NCBI GenBank assembly: GCA_022826585.1 | Contig: JAJDUR010000059.1 | Location: 1 to 35,526 of the forward strand | DNA from: Dehalococcoidia bacterium | Lineage (GTDB): Bacteria > Chloroflexota > Dehalococcoidia > Tepidiformales > Tepidiformaceae | Direction: 5' to 3' | DNA: 35,526 nt | Shown: piece after piece, positions 16,344 to 25,007 of the stretch | Position numbering within the stretch: the first letter of the stretch is position 1 | How the letters are laid out: each line of letters opens with the position of its first letter | Position numbers and translations under genes: made by a program | The notes under the pieces: model-generated | The model's database searches: none | Told to the model about the DNA's origin: nothing | Seen by the model: only the letters and a program-made list of their open reading frames with translations

Positions 16344-17741
16344 CTACTCCTCTTCCGGGAACAGCACCACGCGCACGTGCTGGTCGTCGAGCAGATAGCG
16401 GCGAGCGGCGGCGGCCACTTCCTCGAGGGTCAGGGCGTCCAGGCGCGCGTCGAAGCCGTTGATCTCGGAGAAGGCCTCGCCGCGCTGGATGGCTGCCTGG
16501 ATCTGGCCGAGCCAGAAGCCGTTCTCACGCAGCTGCTCCTCGCGCGAGCTGCGCAGGAGCTCCTTCGCGGTGTCGAGGTAGCGCTGCTCGCCGCCGGCCC
16601 GCAGCCACTCGATTTCCGCAGCCACCTCGGCGCCCAGCTCCTCGACGCGGTCGGGGTCGCTCCCGAAGATGACGAAGACCTGGTATTCGTGGTCGGGCAG
16701 GGACCCGAGTCCGGCGCCGACGTTGACGGAGTAGGTGCCGCCCAGCTCCTCGCGAAGCCGCTCCCGCAGCCGGATCTGGAGCATCTCGCCGGCGACCTGG
16801 ACGGTCAGCGCCTCCTCGCGGCTCCATTCCGTGTCACCGGCGTACACCAGGATGGTCTGGCTGCGGGGTTCGATACCGATGCGGACGACGTGCTCCTCGA
16901 TCCCGGACGGGGGATCGATCTCCAGATTCCGGTACTGCTCGACGCGTCCGGAGGTGGGCAGGCTGGCCAGGTAGGTCTCGCTCAGGGAGCGCAGGTCGTC
17001 CCAGTCGAAGGCGCCCACGAAGACGAAGGTGGCGTCGCCCATGTCGGCGAAGCGATCGGCGTAAACCGCCTCGGCTCGCTCCATGCTGAGTTCATCCACG
17101 AGGTCGAGCGTGAGGGTCCGGCGCCGGAAGTGGTGCTGGGCGAGCACGCGGTTGGCGGTGTCGTAGAGGACGGCGTCCGGCTGCGTCGAGCGGGTCTCGG
17201 CCGTTGTGCGCAGCCTCGCCTCGTAGGTCGAGTAGTAGGCGGGATCGAGGCGGGGCTCGGTCACGTAGAGGGTGATGAGCTGGAAGAGCGTCTCAAGGTC
17301 CTCGGGGGAGGAGCTGCCGCTCAGTCCCTCGAAGAGAGCGCTGATATAGGGCGACACCGAGACGCGCTTGCCGGCCAGCAGCTTGTCCAGGGTGACGCTG
17401 TCGTGCAGGCCGACGCCGCTGCCACTCACGAGTGCGGCCGCATGCAGGGCGGACACGTGGTCCTCATCGGCGACGAGCGAGTGGCCACCCGGGCTGAACG
17501 CGTCGAACAGCACTTCATCGTTCTTGAAGTCGGTCTGCCTGGCGATGACGGTAATGCCGTTGGAGAGCGTCCACCGCTCCGCATCGATGGAGTCGATCCG
17601 CTCCTCGGCGACGATGCTCCCCGGGGTGGGCAGGGTTGCGAGGAGGGGCACATCGGCGACGTCGTCCTCGTAGGGCTCGACGCTCAGGGTGCTGGCGGTT
17701 TCCAGCCTGGTCCGGACCGCCGCGGCCAGTTCGTCGTCGGG
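16344..17741 (-). pseudogene. C-terminal part of M16 zinc protease, frameshifted
   Basis: About 465 residues that continue the protease of 17684-19357 in another frame. It begins at PDDELAAAVRTRLE and holds the second M16 repeat: WTLSNGITVIARQTDFKNDEVLFDAFSPGG, a catalytically inactive equivalent of the first domain, then LGGTYSVNVGAGLG and VVLFPEEE at the end. In two-domain M16 proteases this half closes the chamber and binds substrate, lacking HxxEH. There is no start codon with a Shine-Dalgarno at the junction, so the fragment would not be made alone. A one-base loss in the C run at 17739-17742, or a sequencing error there, explains the break. Confidence 0.8.
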
Positions 17742-19357
17742 GTGGAGTCGGCGTCTTCCGGTCGCAGGACGAGTACGACGGTGTTGCCGGGCTCGGACCA
17801 GGAGGCGGCCACGGCGTCGACTTCCGCCAGGGAGACCCGGGGAAGGATCGCCTGGTAGTAGGCCCACTCGGCCTCGACGCCGGGCACCGGGACCCCGGTG
17901 AGGAAGTGGTTCGTGTACTCCCCGGCAAGGGCGCTGGACTCCAGCTGGTCCCGCTCCTTGTAGAGGCTCTCGGCCGAGCTCAGGAGGTTGATCTTTTCGC
18001 GGGCCAGCTCGCTGGCCGTAAAGCCATGCTGGGCGACACGCTGCATCTCCTCCAGCAAGGCGTCGAATCCGCGTTCGACCCCGTCCAGCTCCGTCACGAC
18101 GGAGAAGTTCACGATGTCGAGCGGCTCCACGAACGAGCTGCGGGAGCCTCCGGCCCAGAGGTAGGGCGGATCGGCCACCTGCCCCCGTTCAAAGAGCCGG
18201 GCGTTGATCATCATGTACGCAAGCCGCCGGGCGACGAGACGCTGGAAAGCGGCCACGTCCCGGCCGGCGTCGGGGGCCAGCTTCACCACGAGCGTGAGCT
18301 GGGTGCCGGGGGCCTCGGGGTCGGTGAAGATGTCGATGCGGGGAGCTTCGTGTCCGGGAACTTCGAAGCGGGGCCGATCGGTGGGTTCGGCGACGGCGGC
18401 CCGTTCCTGGTAGGCCTCGCCCTCGGGGGGCGGCGCGAAGTGCTGCTTCACCTTCGCCTCGATCTCCCCGACATCGAAATCGCCGACGGCGATAACGGCC
18501 ATCAGGTCGGGGCGGTACCAGCGCTCGTAGAAGGCGCGAAGCTCTTCCGGAGGCGCGTTTTCGATGACCTCGAGCAGGCCGATCGGAGCGCGGTCGACGT
18601 AGCGGGAGGAACCGAAGAGCAGGGGGAAGAAGCTCTCCTGCCAGCGGGAGGAGAACCCCTGGAACAGGCGCCACTCCTCCAGGATCACGTCGCGCTCAAG
18701 CTCAACCTCCTCGGGGGAGAGCGTCACGGCGAAGGCCCAGTCGCTCAGGATCTGGAATGCGGTCTCGAGGATCTCCGGGTCGTCGGTCGGGATCTCGAGG
18801 AAGTACCGGGTGATGTCGAAGCCGGTCCCCGCGTTCAGGTCGGCGCCGAAGCTGCTGCCGATGGACTCGAGGTAGTCGACGATCTGCTGCTTCTCGAAGC
18901 GCTCGGTTCCGTTGAAGGCCATGTGCTCGACGAAGTGGGCGAGCCCGCGCTGCTGCTCCTCCTCGAGGATCGAGCCCGCCCTGACGACCAGGGAGAGGTA
19001 GGCCCGGTCGAGCGGCTCCTGGTTGTGCCTGATGTAGTAGGTGAGGCCGTTGCTGAGGGTGCCGCGTACGACGGCCTCGTCGAAGGGCAACAGGGCGTCC
19101 GGTTCCGTCGGCACCGCCAGGGGCGCCGGGGTGGGCGTGGGGGTCGGGATGGGCGTCTCCGCGGCCGGGGTGGCGGTCGCGGTGGCTGCGGCGGTTGGGA
19201 CGGGAGTTGCGGCGGGCGTCCCCGTTGCAGGTGCGGCGGTGCTGGTGGGCGATGGCGTTGCGGTGGGCTCCGGTTCATCGGAGCCGCATGCGACGAGCGC
19301 AATCGACGCCACCACGGCGCAGGCAAGGGTCGCCGCTACCTTCATCGCTGCGTTCAT
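17684..19357 (-). pseudogene. N-terminal part of M16 zinc protease lipoprotein, frameshifted
   Basis: As it stands, 557 residues. A lipoprotein signal ends in ALVAC with Cys24, so the protein would be tethered outside the membrane. A Pro/Thr/Ala linker runs to about residue 88. The catalytic M16 domain follows: LSNGLTYYIRHN, then HFVEH (His141, Glu144, His145), the inverted HxxEH zinc motif, with the third ligand glutamate region in ELERDVILEEW. The chain then leaves the M16 pattern after RPEDADST, while the next frame resumes it. Rejoined, the protease is about 1,000 residues, as expected for PqqL-like M16 peptidases. GGAAG lies eight bases upstream of the ATG. An earlier in-frame start at 19459 would put 34 residues before the signal and is unlikely. 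Confidence 0.82.
17739..17742 (-). other. Frameshift site in the M16 protease gene
   Basis: A run of four C on the minus strand. Inserting one C changes ACC-CCG-ACG to ACC-CCC-GAC and joins the two halves into one continuous M16 protein. No slippery heptamer or following stem is evident, so mutation or base-calling error is likelier than programmed frameshifting. Confidence 0.7.
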
Positions 19358-19480
19358 CGATCTCGCTTCCGGGTGTCCGGCCCGCCTGGGAGGGTTCGAG
19401 GGGAGACGGGGGGACGGCCGACCGTGAGCGATTGTCCCCGACGGGCAAGCTGTGCGCACCCACCACCCGGAGGGTCGCCT

Positions 19481-21994
19481 TTACGCGCGATTGCCGGGGA
19501 GGAGGGCAGGGGGATATCGGGTACCGACCTGGCCGCTGGCGATGAGGGCGTCGAGCTCCTCGCGGGTGTAGCCGAGGAGGTCGAGATAGGCCCAGTCGTT
19601 GTGCTCGCCGAGGACGGGTGGCGGGAGGTGGATGGCGTTTGCGGTATTCGCGAGCTTGAAGTTCATGCCGGGGTAGCGGTGCGTCCCGACGTTCGGCTGG
19701 TAGACCTCTTCGAAGAAGCCGCGCGCGTTGAGGTGGGGGTCGGCCTGCGCGTCGAGGCCGTCGAGGAGGGGGGCGGCGCAGACGTCGCGGGCCTGGAGGG
19801 CATGGAACAGCTCGTGCTTGTCGCGCGTACAGGTGAGAGTGGCGACCGCTTCGTCGAGGGCCGTCCGGTGCTTGCGGCGGGCCTCGGCGGTGGCGAAGCG
19901 GGGGTCGCCGGCGAGGGAATCGTCGCCGAGCACGCGGCAGAGGGCGGCGAACTCGGCGTCGGTGGCGACATCGATGGCGATCCACTGGTCCTCGCCGCGG
20001 GCGGGGTAGGCGTCGTGGGGGGCGTTCCAGGGGTGGGTGTTGCCGAGCATGCTGTTGACTCTGCCGTTCATGCCGCAGTCGAGGAGGAACTGGCCGAGGA
20101 TCGGCAGGAAGGACTCGGCGAGCGCCATCTCGATCTGCTGGCCCTCGCCCGTCCGCTGGCGGTGGCGGAGGGCCATGAGGACCGCGAGGGCGCCGTGGGC
20201 GCCGGCGATCGCGTCGGAGGCAAGTGCGTCGCCCGTGAGCTCGGGCTCGCCATCGGGGTAGCCCCGGAGCAGGGTATGGCCGACGGTGGCCTCGGCGTGC
20301 ATGCCGAAGCCGCGGTAGTCGCGGTAGGGCCCGCTGAGGCCAAAGGCGGGCATGCGCAGCATGACGAGGCCGGGATTGATCTCGCGGAAGGCCTGGTAGC
20401 TGATCCCGGCGCGGGCCATGGTCTCGGGGACGTTGTTCTCGACGAAGACGTCGCACTGCGAAACGAGGCGGCGGATGGTCTCCCGGCCCTCGGGAGCCAT
20501 GATGTCGCAGGTCATGGAGCGCTTGTTGCGGGCGCCGACGTTGAATCCGGGGTTGCGGTTCCACGGGTCGTCGCGGGGGTCGAAGTCGGGGTAGGCGCTG
20601 AGGGGCTGGCCCTGCTCGGCCACGCGGCGGGATTGCTCCTTCGTGAGGGACCCCTCGGCCCCCCGGGTTGCCGGCTGGATGCGGTTGACGGGCTCGACGC
20701 GGACGACCTCGGCGCCCCAGTCGGCGAGGAGCTGGCTGACGTGGGTGCCCGCCCAGACCACCGTGACCTCGGCGACGCGGATGCCCTCGAGGGGGAGGCG
20801 ACCGGCGGGGAGGGGACGGGCGGGCGGGACGGCAGGGGGGCGGGGCGCGAACGGCTCCTCGCCATCGTGCTCGCCCAGGAGGGGTGCGCAGCGCGCGGGC
20901 TGGCGGGGGGTAGCCGACATGAGGAAGGGGCGGCCGGGGTAGTGGAGGCGGCCGGCCTCGGGGTGGTCGACGGGGTCCCAGACGGCGCGTTCGAGGAAGT
21001 GCGGGTCTTCGAGCAGGTCCCGGGTGGTCTGGAGGGCCCCGCAGGGAAGGTGATGCTGCTGGGCGAGGGGGATGATCTCGCGCTTCGTGCGTTCGGCGAG
21101 CCAGGCGCGGTACGCGCCCTCGACCTCCTCGGCGAGGGCGGGAGGCATCAGGGTCATGGGAGCGTTGATGTCGGGATGCTCGAGCAGGTCTTCGCGATCG
21201 ATGAGGTGGAGGAGGGCATGAAGCCGGGGCCCCATGCCCATGATGTTCACGTAGCCATCGGCGCAGGGGCGCACGCCGGCGGCCACCCGCAATCCGGTGG
21301 CGCCCCGCCCGCCTCCGACGCCGGCGTAGGAGGCGGCCAGGAGGGCCGTGCTGCGGCGATCTCGGGAGCTGGCCTGGCACTCGGCGAGGGAGAGGTCGAT
21401 CCAGTCGCCCCGGCCGCCAGCCTCGACGCGCAGGCGCACGAGCATGGCAGCGAAGGCGCTGATGATGCCGGCGTGGTAGCCGGCGAAGTGCCCGGCGTGC
21501 TTGAGCGGCCCGAGGCTGGCGTGGCCGGTCATGTGCATGGGGCCGCCGAAGCCCTGCAGGGTGATCTCGGAGCCGCGGTAGCGGCGGTAGGGACCGGTCT
21601 GTCCGAAGGGGGTGATGGAGAGGAGGACGAGGTCGTCGCGGGTGGCGGTGAGGGCGTCCCAGCCCCACCCCCACGAGGCGGGATCGCCGGGGGCGTAGTC
21701 CTCGACGACGATGTCGGCCTCGGCGGCGAGGGCGCGGACGCGCTCGGCGCTGGCAGGGTCGGTCACGTCGAGGATGCTGGAGCGCTTGTTCGTGTTGAGG
21801 TGGAGGAAGAGGCCAGAGCGTTCGGGGTGAGGCTCGTCGCCGGGGAAGGGACCGAAGGAGCGGAGGGGGTTGCCGCCGGGCGGTTCGAGCTTGAGCACGT
21901 CGGCGCCGTAATCGGCGAGGAGCTTGGTGGCGTAGGAACCGGCGACCTCGCGGGAGAGGTCGAGGACGCGGACTCCGGCGAGCGGTCCAGCCAT
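19481..21994 (-). CDS. Double-domain CaiB/BaiF (family III) CoA-transferase
   Basis: 837 residues, twice the normal length, with two family III CoA-transferase units in tandem. The first starts at LAGVRVLDLSREVAGSYATKLLADYGADVLKLEPPGG; the second starts at about residue 400 with LEGIRVAEVTVVWAGTHVSQLLADWGAEVVRVEP. The second unit keeps the position expected for the catalytic Asp of formyl-CoA transferase (Asp594 in SDAIAGAHG); in the first unit the matching site reads AGHFAGYHAG, with Gly168 there. The enzyme probably moves CoA between carboxylic acids; the acid is unknown. Pairing of two units in one chain fits the interlocked dimer of this family. It diverges from a VOC gene at 22059. Confidence 0.88.
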   Translation of the reverse strand: MAGPLAGVRVLDLSREVAGSYATKLLADYGADVLKLEPPGGNPLRSFGPFPGDEPHPERSGLFLHLNTNKRSSILDVTDPASAERVRALAAEADIVVEDYAPGDPASWGWGWDALTATRDDLVLLSITPFGQTGPYRRYRGSEITLQGFGGPMHMTGHASLGPLKHAGHFAGYHAGIISAFAAMLVRLRVEAGGRGDWIDLSLAECQASSRDRRSTALLAASYAGVGGGRGATGLRVAAGVRPCADGYVNIMGMGPRLHALLHLIDREDLLEHPDINAPMTLMPPALAEEVEGAYRAWLAERTKREIIPLAQQHHLPCGALQTTRDLLEDPHFLERAVWDPVDHPEAGRLHYPGRPFLMSATPRQPARCAPLLGEHDGEEPFAPRPPAVPPARPLPAGRLPLEGIRVAEVTVVWAGTHVSQLLADWGAEVVRVEPVNRIQPATRGAEGSLTKEQSRRVAEQGQPLSAYPDFDPRDDPWNRNPGFNVGARNKRSMTCDIMAPEGRETIRRLVSQCDVFVENNVPETMARAGISYQAFREINPGLVMLRMPAFGLSGPYRDYRGFGMHAEATVGHTLLRGYPDGEPELTGDALASDAIAGAHGALAVLMALRHRQRTGEGQQIEMALAESFLPILGQFLLDCGMNGRVNSMLGNTHPWNAPHDAYPARGEDQWIAIDVATDAEFAALCRVLGDDSLAGDPRFATAEARRKHRTALDEAVATLTCTRDKHELFHALQARDVCAAPLLDGLDAQADPHLNARGFFEEVYQPNVGTHRYPGMNFKLANTANAIHLPPPVLGEHNDWAYLDLLGYTREELDALIASGQVGTRYPPALLPGNRA

Positions 21995-22045
21995 GCGCTA
22001 CCCCGCGGGCACGATACACGCTTGCGGGGCGGGCGAGCGGGGGCG

Positions 22046-22058
22046 TAGGTTGCCGCCC
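22046..22058 (+). promoter_or_regulatory. Leaderless-type -10 element of the first VOC gene
   Basis: TAGGTT (22046-22051), then seven bases, then ATG. No Shine-Dalgarno is present. Confidence 0.45.
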
Positions 22059-22523
22059 ATGAAGTACGAAGACATGTTCCACGTGGGGATCATCGTGCCG
22101 GACCTGGAGTCGGGCCTGAAGGAGATCGCCAACCGGTTCGGGGTGACGTTCCCGGACCCGCCCCCGACCTCCGGGGCGGACGTGCTGGTGAAGACGGCGG
22201 CGGGGGAGACCCGGGCCGAGGTGATCGGGGTCTACTCGGCGGAGGGGCCTCCGTACCTGGAGGTGATCCGGGCGGTGCCGGGCACGCCGTGGGAGGCGGG
22301 CGAGGGCTCGCGCATCCACCACCTGGGTGCCTTCGTCGACGACCTCGACGACGAGGTGGCGCGCCTGATGGCGGAGGGTATCGAGCTCGAAGCGACCCTC
22401 GATGTCGGGGGCGGCATGATGGCGGTCTCCTACATGAACGGGCCGCTGGGCATACGGCAGGAGCTGCTGCCAGGGCACCTGCGCGAGGGGATGCTCGCGA
22501 ACCTGCGGGGCGAGGGCGGCTAG
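22059..22523 (+). CDS. VOC/glyoxalase-fold protein, copy 1
   Basis: 154 residues of the vicinal-oxygen-chelate fold: FHVGIIVPDLESGLKEIANRFG at the start and IHHLGAFVDDLDDEVARLMAEG in the second half, each with the leading His that usually binds metal, and QELLPGH with a possible Glu ligand. Proteins of this type include methylmalonyl-CoA epimerase-like enzymes and dioxygenase-like lyases; the substrate is not clear. The start is the ATG just after the -10 element; a longer ATG start at 21993 lies within the CoA-transferase promoter region. The next gene is a close paralogue. Confidence 0.82.
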   Translation: MKYEDMFHVGIIVPDLESGLKEIANRFGVTFPDPPPTSGADVLVKTAAGETRAEVIGVYSAEGPPYLEVIRAVPGTPWEAGEGSRIHHLGAFVDDLDDEVARLMAEGIELEATLDVGGGMMAVSYMNGPLGIRQELLPGHLREGMLANLRGEGG

Positions 22524-22525
22524 CG

Positions 22526-22987
22526 GTGATCAACTACGAGGACGTTTTCCACGTCGGGATCATCGTGCCCGACATCGAGCAGGGGATGGACGAGATCGCG
22601 AAGCGGTTCGGGGCGAGCTGGCCGCGACCGCCGGGGTCGGCCAGCATTCGCGTTCGCACGAAGGCGGGCGTGCAGGTGATGAACTCGCGGTTCGCCTACA
22701 CCGCCGAGGGGCCGCCGTACATCGAACTGATCGAGGCGGTGCCGGGGACGGTGTGGGAGGCGGGCGAGGGCTCGCGGCTGCACCACCTGGGAGCGTTCGT
22801 CGACGACCTGGACGCGGAGATCGAGCGGCTGACGGCGGAGGGCGCGGACCTGGAGATGGAGAGCGTCGACGAGAACGGCCAGCGCATCCTGGCCGTGACC
22901 TACATCAACAGCGACCTGGGGGTGCGGCTGGAGCTGCTGCCCTCGGCGGGGCGGGAACGGCTCCTCTCGGTCACGAAGCCGCTGTAG
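22526..22987 (+). CDS. VOC/glyoxalase-fold protein, copy 2
   Basis: 153 residues, plainly a duplicate of the preceding gene: both share YED-FHVGIIVPD, AEGPPY-E-I-AVPGT-WEAGEGSR and HHLGAFVDDLD. It has a GTG start three codons before YEDVFHV, two bases after the stop of copy 1, with GAGGGCGG upstream, so translation is coupled. Divergence in the central loop (residues 35-60) suggests a different substrate or a heterodimer with copy 1. The metal ligands seem kept (His8, His92, Glu138 region). Confidence 0.82.
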   Translation: MINYEDVFHVGIIVPDIEQGMDEIAKRFGASWPRPPGSASIRVRTKAGVQVMNSRFAYTAEGPPYIELIEAVPGTVWEAGEGSRLHHLGAFVDDLDAEIERLTAEGADLEMESVDENGQRILAVTYINSDLGVRLELLPSAGRERLLSVTKPL

Positions 22988-22992
22988 CGGCC

Positions 22993-23010
22993 GCCACCGC
23001 TAACGGTGGC
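22993..23010. terminator. Hairpin between convergent VOC and NTF2-like genes
   Basis: GCCACCG-CTAA-CGGTGGC, a perfect 7-bp stem overlapping the NTF2-like stop codon. Neither side has a T-tract, so this is at best a weak or factor-assisted bidirectional terminator. Confidence 0.3.
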
Positions 23011-23389
23011 CGATCCAGGCGGTGATGCGCCAGCCTTCCTCCACCTGCGCGACCACGTAGGAGGCGTCGAAGTTGACGTACTCCTCGCCAGCCTTGTTGT
23101 AGCGCCCGCAGTTGACGGTGACGAAGGCGGCGGTGGGACTGGTGAAGGTGACGTCGACCGTGTGGAGGACGCTGTGGTCGTAGTCGTCGGGCAGGCCGTC
23201 GTGGGCGGCGGCCCAGCGCGCGTCCGACTCCTCGACCGTGGAGATGAGGTTCACCCGGCCGCCCCCGATGCCCAGAGCGGGCACGTGGCAGTAGGGCCGC
23301 ATCATGGTCGGGTCCTTCGCGTGGTAGGAGAACCCGAAGTGGTCGCTGTATTCGCGAACCCAGGCGGCGAGTTCGGCTTCGGTTGTCAT
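23000..23389 (-). CDS. NTF2/SnoaL-like domain protein
   Basis: 129 residues. Pattern of the cone-shaped NTF2-like fold: an N-terminal helix (EAELAAWVREYSDHFGFSYHAKDPTMMRPYCHVPAL), a helix near DARWAAAHDGL, and antiparallel strands HTVDVTFTSPTAAFVTVNCGRYNKAGE and NFDASYVVAQVEEGWRITAWIGH. Such proteins serve as small-molecule isomerases, polyketide cyclases or ligand-binding modules; no active-site set is clear here. It lies on the same strand downstream of glpX, 31 bases apart in transcription order, after GGAGG-like sequence. Confidence 0.72.
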   Translation of the reverse strand: MTTEAELAAWVREYSDHFGFSYHAKDPTMMRPYCHVPALGIGGGRVNLISTVEESDARWAAAHDGLPDDYDHSVLHTVDVTFTSPTAAFVTVNCGRYNKAGEEYVNFDASYVVAQVEEGWRITAWIGHR

Positions 23390-23420
23390 GGCGGTCCTCC
23401 CGTTGACGGCGTGGTCGGGG

Positions 23421-24401
23421 TCAGATGCTGAGGAACTGCTCGACCTTGTGGGTGTGGTGCTCGGCCTCGATGGTGCGGATGGTGCGAGAACGGCTGCGCA
23501 TCACGAGGGAGTGCGTGCGGGCGCCGGAGCGCGTGACCTCGACGCCGCGCAGGAGGTAGCCGGTCGTGATGCCGGTGAGGGCGAAGAAGCAGTCGTCGCC
23601 GCTGACGAGGTCGTCGAGGGTCAGCACCTGGGTGAGGTCGAGACCGCGCTCGGCGGCGAGGGCGCGATCCTCGTCGTGGCGGGGCCAGAGGCGGCACTGC
23701 ATGTCGCCGTCGAGGGACTTCATGGCGCAGGCAGCGGAGACGCCCTCGGGGGAGCCGCCGATGCCGAGGAGCATGTCGACGCCGGTGCCGTCCATGCCCG
23801 CCATGACCGCCCCGGCGACGTCGCCGTCGGTAATGGAGATGATGCGGGCGCCGGCGGCGCGGATTTCGGAGACGATGTCGTCGTTTCGGGGGCGATCGAG
23901 CAGGGTGACGGTGACCTCGGTGAGGGGGATACCGCGGGCCTTCGCGACCTGTTCGAGGTTCCAGCGCACGGGAGCAGAGAGGTCGATCTTCCCTTTCGCC
24001 TCGGGGCCGACGGCAATCTTCTCCATGTAGAAGATGTCGTGTGGGTTGTACATGGAGCCGCGGGGGGCGGCGGCGATGACGCTGACGGCGTTGGCGCGTC
24101 CGAGGGAGAGGAGGGTGGTGCCGTCAATGGGGTCGACGGCGATGTCGACCTGGGGACCGCTGCCAGTGCCGACGGCCTCCCCGTTGAAGAGCATGGGCGC
24201 CTCGTCCTTCTCACCCTCGCCGATGACGACGACGCCATCGATATCGATGCTGTTGAGCATGGTGCGCATGGCATCGACGGCGCCGCCGTCGGCGCCGTTC
24301 TTGTCGCCGCGCCCGGTCCAGGGGACGGCGCCGAGGGCGGCGGCCTCGGTGGCGCGGGCGAGCTCCATAGAGATGTTGCGGTCGGGAGGGACGTCGTTCA
24401 C
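23421..24401 (-). CDS. glpX: Class II fructose-1,6-bisphosphatase
   Basis: 326 residues, the normal GlpX length. Metal-binding motifs are present: GEGEKDEAPMLFNGE, DIAVDPIDGTTLLSLG and DGDVAGAVMAG with GIGGSPEGVSAACAMK. It hydrolyses fructose 1,6-bisphosphate to fructose 6-phosphate for gluconeogenesis or the Calvin/pentose routes. The start is GTG 24401, whose GTGA overlaps the stop TGA of the upstream HD gene (24398-24400), a four-base overlap that signals translational coupling. A later ATG (MELARATEAAA) is the next candidate. The stop is TGA, showing TGA is a normal stop here. Confidence 0.94.
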   Translation of the reverse strand: MNDVPPDRNISMELARATEAAALGAVPWTGRGDKNGADGGAVDAMRTMLNSIDIDGVVVIGEGEKDEAPMLFNGEAVGTGSGPQVDIAVDPIDGTTLLSLGRANAVSVIAAAPRGSMYNPHDIFYMEKIAVGPEAKGKIDLSAPVRWNLEQVAKARGIPLTEVTVTLLDRPRNDDIVSEIRAAGARIISITDGDVAGAVMAGMDGTGVDMLLGIGGSPEGVSAACAMKSLDGDMQCRLWPRHDEDRALAAERGLDLTQVLTLDDLVSGDDCFFALTGITTGYLLRGVEVTRSGARTHSLVMRSRSRTIRTIEAEHHTHKVEQFLSI

Positions 24402-24955
24402 GGGTTGACCCCAAGCTGTTCGGCGACGGGCTTGAGCGCATCGGCGACGAAGAGGATGTGCTCGTCGAGTTCGACGCCGAAGTCGGCGGCGCCGTTGCGG
24501 AGGTCGTCGCGGCTGACGCTGCGGGCGAAGGCCTTGTCCTTCATCTTCTTCTTGACGGAGGAGGCCTTGAGCGTGGAGAGCGACTTGTCCGGCCGGACGA
24601 GGGTGCAGGCGATGACGAAGCCGGCCATCTCGTCGGCGGCGTAGATGGCGCGGTCCATGTCCTGCGTGTAGTCGAGGCCGAGGAAGGGGGCGTGGCAGAG
24701 AATGGCGTAGCGGATGTCCTCGGGGACGCCCCGGGCTTCCAGGAGCTTCGAGCCCTCCTTCGGGTGGAGTTCCTCGGTGGGGTGGATCTCCCAGTCGAAG
24801 TCGTGCAGGAGGCCGACGATGCCCCACTTCTCCTCATCCTGGCCGAGCTTGCGGGCGTAGGCCTGCATGACGGCCTCGACGGCGACGCCGTGCCTGCGCG
24901 TACGCTCTTCCTGCGCAAACTCGGCGAGGATTTCCCAGGCGCGATCACGCTGCAT
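24398..24955 (-). CDS. HD-domain phosphohydrolase
   Basis: 185 residues. The HD core appears as RRHGVAVEAVMQAYARKLG and WGIVGLLHDFDWEIHP, where the first His and the HD pair bind metal, with a later His in ILCHAPFLG and Asp in YAADEMAGF. Such enzymes hydrolyse nucleotides or other phosphate esters. The start has GGAGGG five bases upstream and TAGGAT as a likely -10. It overlaps glpX by four bases, so a role in the same sugar-phosphate context is possible, but there is no direct evidence. Confidence 0.85.
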   Translation of the reverse strand: MQRDRAWEILAEFAQEERTRRHGVAVEAVMQAYARKLGQDEEKWGIVGLLHDFDWEIHPTEELHPKEGSKLLEARGVPEDIRYAILCHAPFLGLDYTQDMDRAIYAADEMAGFVIACTLVRPDKSLSTLKASSVKKKMKDKAFARSVSRDDLRNGAADFGVELDEHILFVADALKPVAEQLGVNP

Positions 24956-25007
24956 TCGGCCCTCCGGCGGCAGGCGCAATCCTACCACCCGGGGGGCGGT
25001 TTCCCCC

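Noticed and set aside
17739-17742. Programmed frameshift in the M16 gene
   Set aside because: No heptamer slippery site, stem or internal Shine-Dalgarno was seen; a single-base error or mutation is simpler.
17636-22048. Very long plus-strand open frame of about 1,470 codons
   Set aside because: It is antisense to the M16 protease and CoA-transferase, is Gly/Ala/Val-rich with no domain pattern, and arises from high GC content.
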